Assembly: GCA_026770025.1 (NCBI GenBank)
Contig: JAMXDE010000076.1
Location: forward strand, 62,001 to 126,000
Source of the DNA: Craspedostauros australis
Taxonomy: Eukaryota > Bacillariophyta > Bacillariophyceae > Mastogloiales > Achnanthaceae
Reading direction: 5' to 3'
DNA: 64,000 bases
The notes under the pieces were generated by a model. That model had not been told where the DNA came from, searched no databases, and saw nothing but the letters and a program-made list of their open reading frames with translations. Positions 43,410-53,071 of the stretch are shown piece after piece. A program made the translations under genes and the position numbers. The number at the start of each line of letters is the position of its first letter. The first letter of the stretch is position 1.

Positions 43410-45309
43410 ATGCCGAACGTACCGTGGAAGGAATCGAACTTGGCCCTGAGTACGTGATTGCTCTCTTCACCAACGCTGCCAGGCTGCCTCACTGCTTCAC
43501 TGCCTTTACTCGTCTTCATGACGCTGCGATGTGATGTCATGTCATGTGATCTTCCATTCAGGGCAATGGGATGGGTTCTCACAAGTAACCATGGTGACAA
43601 GTCAGCCTCGTCTTTGTCCTCATGCTCGTGCTCATGCTAACACCAATCACCAACCTCTCGTTGTCTCCCAACGCCAACAACATGAACAACATGGACACAA
43701 ACATCAACTCTCACACCGACATTCACGCCCACACCCACATTGACATCAACAGTCGGATCCGATCTTGACCACAAGATCAAGCACGAGGCCGCTCAGCTGG
43801 AGGCAGCATGGGATGGCATGGGCCAGAAGGCGCCGGAGACCAGAGTCTGGCGCATCGAGAAGTTCAAGGTCGTGCCATGGCCGGAGAAGTATCATGGACA
43901 ATTCCACAAGGGAGATTCCTACATCGGTGAGTCAGTCTGCGGTGCGACATAGCGTGGTACAATATCTTATAAGTGCTTGTGTGGATATGATGTAACGTGC
44001 GGCTTATTGGCGACATATGTGAGGGCTGTATATCGCATCACAGCCCATCGCATCACGGCACACCACATCACAGCGCGACGCTACGCTACACAATGCACAC
44101 CGCAATCACAGCATCGCCTCTTCGCGCACTCACACCCGCTTATTCAACTCCTGCCTCCACTCGTATGTTGCACATGCTTTCGCTTTTCACACGCTTCGAT
44201 TCACTCACCTCCGCGTGACATGCAATTCGAGCAGTCCTTCACACTTACCAGAAGGAAGGCAGCGACGCGCTCCACCACGATGTCCACATTTGGATCGGAG
44301 AAGAGAGCTCCCAAGATGAGTACGGCACTGCGGCCTACAAGATGGTGGAGGCCGATGACTACCTGGGAGGTGAGTAAATTGCGCAATTGGTTGGCGTCGC
44401 AATCAGAATCTATCCCCTCCTGCATCCACGACGAGACTGTGTTCCTCACATTTAACCATTCTGCTCTGTTCTGCACTGCCGCACAATTCCGTCACATGCA
44501 ACGTCGCCGCACTCTGCCATCATCGTGGTCGTCGTCAAACAGGCGTCCCCGTTCAGCATCGTCAAGTGCAAGGCCACGAAAGCAGCAAGTTCGTGAGCTA
44601 CTTCGACCGTCTGGAGTACCTGGAGGGTGGCATCGAATCCGGATTCAACCACGTCGAGCCAACGCCAGAAAATCCTTTCCTTTTCCGCGTCAAGGGAAAC
44701 AAGAAGAAGATGGCCCTCACGCAGATGCCGCTCTCCAAGTCATCCCTCAACGAGGGTGACTCCTTCATCCTCTTCGGCAGCGATCGCGAGGTCTGGTGCT
44801 GGCATGGAAAGGGCGCCAAGCCGCTCGAGAAGGCGAGATGCGCCGCGTGGGCGGAGAACATGTGCACCATGAGCACAGTCACCACGCTGGATCAGGGCAG
44901 CGGCGACGAAGAGTACGGGGAGTTCTGGAAATTCCTCGGCGAGGGCACCATCGGACCGCACGAGGATGATGATGCGGAAATTGAGGAATTCGCCCCCATC
45001 CTGTACCGCGTTGACGGTGATCCCTCCAAGGCGCTGGACCAGGTGGCCACTGGCAGTCCCATCAAGAAGACTTCCGCCGTCGTGCCTTGCCTCAAGAAGT
45101 CCGATCTCGATGACGACGACGTGTTCCTCCTCGACAGCGGTTGGGAGCTGTACATCTGGGTTGGGCGAGGTGCCGACAAGAAGGAGAAGCTGGCTGCCAT
45201 GGGCGCGGCCGATCGTTACGCCGCCATGGAGCCGCGTGCCCTGCATCTGCCAGTGGTGATCCTGAAGGGTGGCCAAGAAACCGAGCTCTTCAACTCCTAC
45301 TTTGAGTAG
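43410..45309 (+). CDS. Severin/gelsolin-family actin-binding protein, four exons
   Basis: Exons are 43410-43449, 43753-43926, 44235-44369 and 44543-45309. The introns are 303, 308 and 173 bp, all after the first base of a codon, with GTACGT, GTGAGT and GTGAGT donors. The joined product is 371 aa, close to Dictyostelium severin (about 360). It holds three gelsolin repeats: repeat 1 with TRVWRIEKFKVVPWPEKYHGQFHKGDSYI and DVHIWIGEESSQDEYGTAAYKMVEADDYLGG; then QHRQVQGHESSKFVSYF; repeat 2 with PLSKSSLNEGDSFIL and VWCWHGKGA; repeat 3 with DVFLLDSGWELYIWVGRGA. Proteins of this type sever and cap actin filaments in a Ca2+-dependent way. No villin headpiece is present. The tiny first exon (MPNVPWKESNLAL) is easy to miss and is supported by the family start ESN.AL and by phase. 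Confidence 0.95.
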
Positions 45310-46121
45310 AGCGTTCGCACTCCCACGAGAGGAGTAGATGAAGCGGGCGCGATGCCATCGGTATGGTACATTGGCTCCCATTGTGCAACTGGAGCAAACA
45401 ACACAGGCGAAACCCAAAACAAATGATACCATGGTCACTATGTGCACTGCCCCATTGATTGGCAGGTCTTGCGGCGTTTGCCACGATGTTGCAGAACCAA
45501 ACAGCCAATGCAGATCGAGTGGAGTGCGACTGCAGGCCTACTCGCGAGGCGCTGCGCTCTATTCCACTCAAAGTAAAAACACTATAATCAACCGTACGCT
45601 TGCATGAAGAGAACAACTCCGAGAGAGAGAGAGAGAGAGTGGGTGTGTTGGAATACGTGCTCTGCGGATAGACGCTTGATGGCAACGGTGATCATCGGTG
45701 AGCATTGCGGTTGCGACGATCTGCATCAGTATTCTGCAGCGATTTCCGCAGCGCCACCACGATCACCATCGCCATCGTCACACGAAGAATCCTTTCTCGA
45801 TCCTTTGTTGTGGCACACGGGACTGGTCGCTGATTCATTCACGAGTGATTGTTGGTTGTGACGATTGGGTGAGGCGAAATGAGTCCTGGATACGTTTGTT
45901 GTCGATTGAAACACGAGTGGTGTCACCATCATCGTCATCATCATCATCCTCGCAACAAAACGTGAGAAACGCCTCTGGATTCCACCGAAGAAGTCATCGT
46001 GGTGGATTCGTCACATTGTGGATCCGCTCACCGCAGTCGTTCGATGACATCCAACTGCCGAAGCACATAGTATGCATTCGTATGGCACAATGGTTGACTC
46101 CCCCAAGACCAATACAGAGGG
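45310..46121. other. Intergenic, left end of the duplicated segment
   Basis: The severin 3' flank is followed by a GAGAGAGA run (45619-45640). From about 45640 the sequence is homologous to 50470 onward and is the upstream part of the duplicated segment. It includes a 154-codon frame (45698-46162) whose translation is partly conserved in copy 2. The frame has no domain, and its copies differ by indels, so I do not call it a gene. Confidence 0.4.
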
Positions 46122-47870
46122 ATGTACTATACTCATATTACACAAACTATGGTCTCACATGAAGAGGCACAACTGCACAGCGTGGCCAAGTTGGGCACCA
46201 TCGAAGGTCGTATCGTGTGAGCGAGCGAGCTAGCCAGCTTCGGATCATGATGTGGCTGTCCACGGTCGCACCACACCATCGCATGCCACACCATACCACG
46301 CCACACCATGCACCTTGGTGGAACTGTGCAAGCCCATGCAGGCGTGTTGACTGACAACACGTTGCTTTGTGATCAATGCCCAGGATCATGAAATGGAGGA
46401 CAGCAAACTTGAGCAAATGAGCTCACAATCGCCATCCAAGCGCAACTGATTTGGGACCACATACTCCGCCTGCTCTACCTACTCTACTCGTACGATTGTG
46501 CCACCAACAGCAACAATCGGCATCAGCCGTATCAACAGTGACGACAAGAAAAGGATGAAGCGCGACATGGATGATGTCGCCAACAACAATACCAACAGTG
46601 ACCATGATCCAGACTTCAAGACTTTCTGGAAGCAACTCCAGGGCAAAGAGCTGCCACCGAAGACCGTGTTCACTCTGCACTACCCACCAGCAAAGCAGAT
46701 CGACTGCTACAGTGTCACACCCAAGCGGATGGAATACTGGGACATGGCCATCGAAGCAGGATTCACCTTCGCTGACTTGGAATCGATGGTGAAGCAGCAC
46801 AAGGATGTTGCTTTATCACCTCATGTTCTACTGAGCGATAGGTATTACAGGGTCTGTTGGCAGATGCGTATTCGATCCCTGAATTTGGGATTCGGCAGCA
46901 ATAATCAATGCGGAGAAGAAGTCAAGCAAGTGATTCGCTTCGTACTTCGATTGGCTGCCGAACACCCACTCGAATCTCCATTCGACGAAGGCATCAGCTT
47001 GTCTCCTTGCTTCGTCGAGATGAAGCAGCTCCACGATATCCCTCTTGTGACACATCGTGTGGATTTGTATTCATGTGATCTTGTTGATTGCGACAAGCTC
47101 ATGTTCAACATCTCCCAAAACTCGAAATGGGTTGTGTTGAACGAATGTGAGCTCGCCAATGGGGGCGCTGATTTGTGCAGATGGCTGTCTCCAAACAATT
47201 GCAGCATCACCGAAGTATCCTTTTCAGGCACCCGTATCACTTGTGATAACTTGGCAAATCTACTCCAGTCAAACAAACGCATCAACAAGCTCAAAATTGA
47301 TTTCTGTCGGTCCTACCTCGGATTTCCCATCTACTTCGAACAAGAAATCGATCGGATCATCAAGCTCCTTTCAAATGCATCGCATCTGAAGAAGCTAAAG
47401 GTTTCCAATGTTTGGACTTGGTCATCGCGACAAGAACAGGATACAACGCTTGATGCATTGATTTCGCTTCTGGGAAACAACAGCTTGTCATCTCTCACAT
47501 ACTCTGCCCGTGGGAATTCCAGCATGTTTGAAGTTCCGCCTGAGACCCTCCTGGCACGAGTGGAAGCACTTCAGCAAGCCTTGGAGCAGACTACCCAACT
47601 CACCTATTTCCGCCTTTCTCCACGCCCGCCTGACGAACATGCCCATTGGTACGATGCGCTTGTTGAACGTACCTTGCGGCGAAATCATTGCACCATGGTG
47701 AGAGCAGCACTGTGTTCCCTTCCAACATGGCCGCGGCCACAGGCCCTGTTTGGGAAAATGCTGACGAGAACAAACAAACGTCGGAGTAGACTTGATCCAA
47801 TGGGTTCCACGAACGAGACTTTTCATCTTCTACTGCAGTGCAGTGAGATGTTGAAACAGACATGGGATGA
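45640..47870 (+). repeat. Duplicated segment, copy 1
   Basis: A 2.2-kb segment matching about 50470-52655 in the same orientation, covering ~900 bp of upstream sequence and the LRR-like gene. Long identical words recur (for example around 46080-46140 and 46180-46260 against 50820-50880 and 50925-51005). The match fades in the last ~40 codons of the gene. Confidence 0.9.
46122..46449 (+). CDS. Possible two-exon 52-aa microprotein upstream of LRR-like gene, copy 1
   Basis: The candidate exons are 46122-46214 and 46384-46449, with a 169-bp intron (weak GTGTGA donor, CCCAG acceptor). The peptide contains SHEEAQLHSVAKLG and DHEMEDSKLEQMSSQSP and ends KRN. The same structure exists in copy 2 (50865-51177). 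From the second Met on, four of the five codon differences I can count between copies are silent. It has no known domain and could instead be a spliced 5' leader with an upstream ORF. Confidence 0.25.
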
Positions 47871-47913
47871 TCGTCGTGCCGAACTTCATGATCAGAAACG
47901 ACAAAAGAAATAG
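46555..47913 (+). CDS. LRR-like (ribonuclease-inhibitor-like) protein, copy 1
   Basis: 452 aa from the ATG at 46555. The ATG at 46567 (MDDV) is the one conserved in copy 2, where the first is ACG, so the true start may be 46567 (448 aa). The N-terminus has NSDHDPDFKTFWKQL. The middle has irregular leucine-rich units: VDLYSCDLVDCDKLMF, WVVLNECELANGGADLC, ITEVSFSGTRITCDNLANLLQSNKRINKLKIDFC and HLKKLKVSNVW. The C-terminus carries a helical EALQQALEQTTQLTYFRLSPRPPDEH region. Spacing is irregular, as in diatom LRR proteins lacking signal peptides. No membrane segment is seen, so it is probably intracellular. A TCGTACGA motif lies ~60 bp upstream. Confidence 0.8.
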   Translation: MKRDMDDVANNNTNSDHDPDFKTFWKQLQGKELPPKTVFTLHYPPAKQIDCYSVTPKRMEYWDMAIEAGFTFADLESMVKQHKDVALSPHVLLSDRYYRVCWQMRIRSLNLGFGSNNQCGEEVKQVIRFVLRLAAEHPLESPFDEGISLSPCFVEMKQLHDIPLVTHRVDLYSCDLVDCDKLMFNISQNSKWVVLNECELANGGADLCRWLSPNNCSITEVSFSGTRITCDNLANLLQSNKRINKLKIDFCRSYLGFPIYFEQEIDRIIKLLSNASHLKKLKVSNVWTWSSRQEQDTTLDALISLLGNNSLSSLTYSARGNSSMFEVPPETLLARVEALQQALEQTTQLTYFRLSPRPPDEHAHWYDALVERTLRRNHCTMVRAALCSLPTWPRPQALFGKMLTRTNKRRSRLDPMGSTNETFHLLLQCSEMLKQTWDDRRAELHDQKRQKK

Positions 47914-48370
47914 CGCTGCCGTGATAAGGTCATCAGCCTTCTGTCAGCGTAATGAAATTGGCAGCCAACTGACCACACTCGTGAAAGCGACGGAGCTTCT
48001 GATTGGCGCTCGGCGTTTACAAAGCAAAGAAAGGTGTGTCGATGATTGATATCATACGATGCTGTATCACCTTAAACAACTGTAAGACAACTTCTCTCGT
48101 CTAACTCCACTGACTGCGAGCGAATCGAGTATGTGGATGTAGCACCCATGTGTATTCCCGTACGTGTTCTTGCCAAGATCGCAACGGTGATGCATCCGCA
48201 ACGACGAGAAACCACGCAGTGTCAACACCAAAAAGCAACGAGAGTCACGATAATACTATTACGATACTACTATTTGGGATACTCTATCTCCGGCGATCAG
48301 CATGTTTGACTTGCGGTCAACGAAAGTCAGAGGCGTCGGCAGCGAGAGTCGCAAAAACAAAACTGATGTT
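47914..48370. other. Convergent intergenic, no gene
   Basis: 3' flanks of LRR-like copy 1 and the minus-strand membrane protein. TA-rich strings (AATACTATTACGATACTAC, 48250-48270) lie about 115 bp from the minus-strand gene end. No coding support. Confidence 0.35.
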
Positions 48371-49899
48371 TCAGCCAGCCAGCACGACGCCTGCTGCGAT
48401 GCCACCGCCGATGATGAGGACAGCCACGATGATGACGGGGATCATGATGTTGCTTTTGTTTGGTGCTGGTTCCTGCAGCGTCGTCGTTGTGGTCGTGGTG
48501 GCTGTCTGCGCCTCAATATCGACGGAATACATGCTTGTGGTGTTGCCGGTGTCCTGCTCGACCATGTTCTTTGGATCGAGATGCTTGCTGGATCCCTTGG
48601 AGGGTCCGATGGATTCTTTTCGCGTGAGCTGCGTGACTGGTGGATCTTGAGTGATGGTTTGCTCCGGATCAGTTGTGAGTATCATGGGACTGATGGATAT
48701 TTCGATGGAGTTGGTGCGCGAGACGAGCTGTGTGGGCATGTCCTCGTTGGTCTCGTTGGTGTCGTTGGTCTCGTTGAGGAGGATGGCGGATGTGGAGATG
48801 TAGGTTGATGCTGGGTCTTTGTTGGAAGCTGGATCCTCACCGTCCATGTCCACATTGCTGTGATTGGATTCCTTGGAAAGGGAGTTGGTGGAGTCCTGGT
48901 TGCCATGATTGCTGTTGAATGAATTGGAGGTGGCGGTCGTGCGCTGGGTCCCATCGTTATTGGCGGAGAACATGGAGGAGAAGATCCCGGAGTCCTCATT
49001 GGAATGGGCACCGAATTCGTTTGGCTTGCGTTTGTTGACAGTTCTGGTGGACGGTCGCTCCGTCTCGTCGCCCTCCTCGCCTTCGACGACTGGCTCCAGT
49101 CCACCTTCCTGGCAGATGAAGGACATCCTCTTTGCGCAGGAGAAGCCGAAGGACGAGCCCCCGTTGGAGGAGGCGTTGGGGCTGCCTCTGGCCAGCTGGG
49201 GCGTCCTGGACGTCGCGGTGGTGGTGTTGCTGGTGTCGGGAGATGTTCCGATCTCGCGTGGAGGCTGGCAGGATGTGGAACGGAATTCGTCACGAAAGGA
49301 GTCGTCTCGCGTGGAGTCGTCCTCGTCTGTGAACTCATCGAAGACTCCATTGGACATCTTGTCGCCCGCCTGCTCATCGGAACACTGGCTATCGATGTCG
49401 TCACCGTCGTCGTCGTCGTCGTGGATGAAGGGGATGTCGTCATCTATCTGCTGCGTGTTGGCGCCAGCACCCGCGCTGACGCTGTGACTCTGGCTGTGGC
49501 TGCGGCTGTTGGCGTCGGCACCTTCATTGTCGTCGCTGTTGTCGCTGTCAATGTCATCGTCCAGGTCTTCGTCGAAGGGCTCCTCGTCGCTGTCCACCAC
49601 CCTCCTCGCGCTGGTGGAGTCCACCATGTCGGCGTCGAAGTTCTGCTGTGAGTGCATGGAGAACTCTGCCTCATTGTCGTCGCCGACACGGTCTGCTGCT
49701 TGCCTCCCAGGGCGTCCATGTACTTGGAGGTGTAGGCGGAAGCGTAGCCGGTGGGCGATGATGCTGCGGATGACGACATGGAGCTTGGTGATGGCGCAGA
49801 GTTGCGGCCGTACTGGTGACCGGTCTTGCGTTCAATGCCGGACGTGGAGGAGGACGACCGTGAAGCCTTGCTGGTGAACGGGAATCTGTTGTCTTCCAT
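48371..49899 (-). CDS. Acidic Ser/Asn-rich protein with C-terminal membrane anchor; apparent 1-base frameshift
   Basis: The largest frame (48371-49657, 428 aa) is acidic, with FDEDLDDDIDSDNSDDNE and DDDDDGDDIDSQ, long Ser/Thr/Asn linkers, and one C-terminal hydrophobic segment (IMIPVIIVAVLIIGGGIAAG) as in tail-anchored or single-pass proteins. A second frame from the ATG at 49899 (MEDNRFPFTSKASRSSS...) has a C/A-rich leader (ACAACACAACACAAC) like other genes here and reads naturally to TVS near 49685. The other frame reads naturally as GDDNEAEFSMHSQQ from the same place. One missing base near 49683-49687 would explain both; the joined length would be about 509 aa. If the shift is real, translation could only start at 49657. 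Function unknown. Confidence 0.6.
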
Positions 49900-50864
49900 C
49901 GATTTGTCTTCTGTTGTGTTGTGTTGTTCTGGGAATGATCCGCTCTGCTGTTTCGTTCAATCGTTCAATCGCACAATGGTCGATGTTGAATGTCCAATGG
50001 ATGGCCTGTTTGTGACTAACGTAGTTGCCGATGGTGCAGTATCCAATGTTCAATGTCCAGTGGTGGATCTACTCTCTCTCTTTCTCTCCCTCCAGTGAGG
50101 CAATGGGCTGATGCAATGCGATACAACAATGTGGTTGATGTTGATGATGGTCTCGTTGCTGCGATTGCTGGGCCTGCCAGAGGAATTGGCCGTCGGTGGT
50201 TCTCAATCCACAACGGAAGAAAAGTGTCGGGGATGGTGATGGCAGTGAGTTCGTCGCCACCACCATGCACGCGATGCAGATGACACCAATCATCCTCTTT
50301 TGATGCATCAACCACGTCGTTGGTGTCATGGCTGCCATTGGTGCCAACGTTGTGATTCTTCTGGTTGTGGCTGTCTCTGTGGTTGGGCGATCAATGGGTG
50401 AGGAACCAAGTCAACCAGCCGGCATCGTTCGAAGTCTCTCTAGAAATAGAGAGAGAGGGAGAGACGGAGCATTGGCATGCTCTGTGAATAGATACTTGAT
50501 GGCAGCGGTGATCATCATGTGAGCGTTGCGGTTGTGATGATCTGTATCAGCATTCTACGGCGATGTCTGCATCACCATGGCCATCATCATTGCCACAGAG
50601 TTCGCAATGATTGGGTGAGGCGAGATGAGTCCTGGATACGTTTGTGGCGAATTGAAACACGAGTGGTGTCATCGCCATCGTTGTCATCGTCATCACCACG
50701 AAAGACGAGAAACGCCTCTGATGTCCACCGAAGAAGTCATCGTGGTGGATTCTCCACATCGTGGATCACTCCATCGGAGTCGTTCAATGACATCCAACGG
50801 CCGAAGCACATAGCATGCATTCGTATGGCACAATGGTTGACTCCCCCAAGACCATCACAAAGGG
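49900..50864. other. Intergenic, left end of duplicated segment copy 2
   Basis: The leader of the membrane-anchor gene (TTGTG-rich on the plus strand, 49912-49930) is followed by sequence without a supported gene. From about 50470, homology to copy 1 begins after a GAGAGAGG run. Confidence 0.4.
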
Positions 50865-52655
50865 ATGTACTATACTCATGTTGCACGAGCTATGGTATCA
50901 CATGAAGAAGCACAACTGCGCAGCGTGGCCAAGTTGGGCACCATCGAAGGTCGTATCGTGCGAGCGAGCGAGCTAGCCAGCTTCGGATCATGATGTGGCT
51001 GTCCACAGTCGTATCATACCATACCACACCATACCATACACCGTGGTGGAAATGCGCAAGTCCATGCAGGCGTGTTGGCTGACGACACGTTGCATTGTAA
51101 TGAATTCACAGGATCATGAAATGGAGGACAGCAAGCTTGAGCAGATGAGCTCACAATCGCCATCCAAGCGCAACTGATTTGGGACTGCATACTCTACCTG
51201 CTCTACCTACTCCACTCGTACGATTGTACCACCAACAGGAACGACCACCAATCAGCAGCAGCCATAACAACAACAACAACAACAAGTAAAGGACGAACCG
51301 CAACATGGATGCTGTCGTCAACATCAATATCAACAGCGATCATGATCCAGACTTCAAGACTTTCTGGAAACACCTCCATCGGAAATGGTGGATCCCAAAG
51401 ACTGTGTTCAATGTGCAGAGTCATCCAAGACAGCAGATTTACTGCTACAGTGTCACACCCAAGCAGATGGAACACTGGGACATGGCCATCAACGCAGGAT
51501 TCACCTTTGCAGACTTGGAATCGATGGTGAAGCGGCACAAGCACGTTGCTGTATCACCTCATGTTCTACTGAGCGATAGGTATTTCAGGGTCTGTTGGCA
51601 GATGTGTATTCGATACCCGTTTCTGGAATTCGGCTGCGATGACCAATTCGGAGAAGAAGACAAGCAAGCGATTCGCTTCGTACTTCGATTGGCTGCCAAA
51701 CACCCACTCAAATCTTCATCCGACGAAGGCATCCATTTGACTCGGGACTTCGTGAAGATGAAGCAGCTACATGATATCCCTCTTGTGACACATCGTGTGG
51801 ATTTGTATTCATGTGATCTTGTTGATTGCGACAACCTCATGTTCAACATCTCCCAAAATTCGAAATACGTTGTGTTTTATATCTGTAAGCTCGCCAATGG
51901 GGGCGCTGATTTGTGGAGATGGCTGTCTCCGAACAATTGCAGCGTCACCGGAGTATCCTTTTTCCGCACCCGTGTCACTTGCGATAATTTGGCAAAGCTA
52001 TTCCAGTCAAACAAGCGCATCAACAAGCTCCACATCAGTCTCTGTCGGGACAACAGCGCCCAACATATCTATTCACAACAAGAAATCGACCCGATCATCC
52101 AACTCCTTTCAGATGCATCACACCTGAAGAAGCTCAGTGTTTCCGGTATTTGGGACGGATCGTCGCGACAAGCGCAGATGACAAGGTTCGACGCATTGAT
52201 ATCGCTTCTGGGAAACAAGACCTTGCCATCTCTGACATGTGGTGCCTTTGGGGATCCCAACATGTTTGAAGCTCCGCCTGAGACCCTCTCGGCACAAATG
52301 GAAGCACTTCAGCAAGCCTTGGAGCAGACTACCCAACTCACCTATCTCCACATTCGACCACGCCCGCCTGACGAACATGTCCATTCGTACAATGCGCTTG
52401 TTGAACGTATCTTGCGGCGAAATCATCGCAACAAGGTGAGAGCAGTTCTGTGTTCCCTTCCAACATGGTCGCAGCCACTGGCCCTGTTTGGAAAGATGCT
52501 GATGAGAACAAGCAAACATCGGAGTAGAATGACTGAAATGGCGGAAATGGGTCTCATGCGTCTAATGGGTCTAATCGGTGCAATGGATCCCATGAGCGAG
52601 ACTTTCAACGTTCTGTTGCAGGGCAGTGAGACGTTGAAACAGGCGTGGGATGACA
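50470..52655 (+). repeat. Duplicated segment, copy 2
   Basis: Direct-repeat partner of 45640-47870, about 4.8 kb downstream in the same orientation, with the minus-strand membrane-anchor gene lying between the copies. No terminal inverted repeats or target-site duplications are seen at its edges, so unequal crossover or a local duplication is likelier than transposition. Confidence 0.9.
50865..51177 (+). CDS. Possible two-exon 52-aa microprotein, copy 2
   Basis: The candidate exons are 50865-50957 and 51112-51177, with a 154-bp intron (GTGCGA donor, ACAG acceptor). The peptide has the same length as copy 1 and differs at only five residues, four of them before the second Met. The donor is weak compared with the GTGAGT/GTACGT donors of the well-supported genes here, which is the main reason for low confidence. 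Confidence 0.25.
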
Positions 52656-52777
52656 AGAGAGAGGATCGGCTCGTCCAAATTGATGATCCTTCTGCTTGCG
52701 GTGTGGAAAAGAAAGACACATCGACGATTGATGAGATCCTGGATTGCCTTGGAGTACTCTGGTCGTCGAGTAATTAG
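51305..52777 (+). CDS. LRR-like (ribonuclease-inhibitor-like) protein, copy 2
   Basis: 490 aa from the ATG at 51305 (MDAVVNININSDHDPDF). It aligns with copy 1 over almost its whole length, with shared blocks such as ESMVK.HK.VA.SPHVLLSDRY, DIPLVTHRVDLYSCDLVDCD and FEAPPETLSAQMEALQQALEQTT. Substitutions are scattered while the frame stays intact in both, so both may be functional. The C-terminus differs: copy 2 has a short MTEMAEMGLMRLMGLIGAM insert and ~40 extra residues (CGVEKKDTSTIDEILDCLG). No signal peptide or membrane segment. A CTCGTACGAT motif lies about 80-90 bp upstream. Confidence 0.82.
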   Translation: MDAVVNININSDHDPDFKTFWKHLHRKWWIPKTVFNVQSHPRQQIYCYSVTPKQMEHWDMAINAGFTFADLESMVKRHKHVAVSPHVLLSDRYFRVCWQMCIRYPFLEFGCDDQFGEEDKQAIRFVLRLAAKHPLKSSSDEGIHLTRDFVKMKQLHDIPLVTHRVDLYSCDLVDCDNLMFNISQNSKYVVFYICKLANGGADLWRWLSPNNCSVTGVSFFRTRVTCDNLAKLFQSNKRINKLHISLCRDNSAQHIYSQQEIDPIIQLLSDASHLKKLSVSGIWDGSSRQAQMTRFDALISLLGNKTLPSLTCGAFGDPNMFEAPPETLSAQMEALQQALEQTTQLTYLHIRPRPPDEHVHSYNALVERILRRNHRNKVRAVLCSLPTWSQPLALFGKMLMRTSKHRSRMTEMAEMGLMRLMGLIGAMDPMSETFNVLLQGSETLKQAWDDKREDRLVQIDDPSACGVEKKDTSTIDEILDCLGVLWSSSN

Positions 52778-53071
52778 AACAGGGCATGAAGACAGTATTG
52801 ATACTCTGGTGCATGTGAGTGTATTGTTGTAGGTGTAAGATGGAACAAGGGAGATGGTTGGGTGATTGGGAGGTTGATTGATTGGTTAATTGATTGGTTG
52901 ATTGATTGGGAGGTGTTCGCCTGTGATTATGATTGCGATTGTGTGTTGTGGTAGGTGAGAAGCATGGAATGTCTAGATCGTTCGAGTATGGCTGGTCCAT
53001 CAACAACAAGCGAAAGCCGTCCACATAATCTACCTTCATCACAGCGCGATTTCGCACTCTTCCACACATTC

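Noticed and set aside
45640-52655. Transposition of the duplicated LRR-like segment
   Set aside because: No terminal repeats, target-site duplications or transposase frames; a local duplication explains it.
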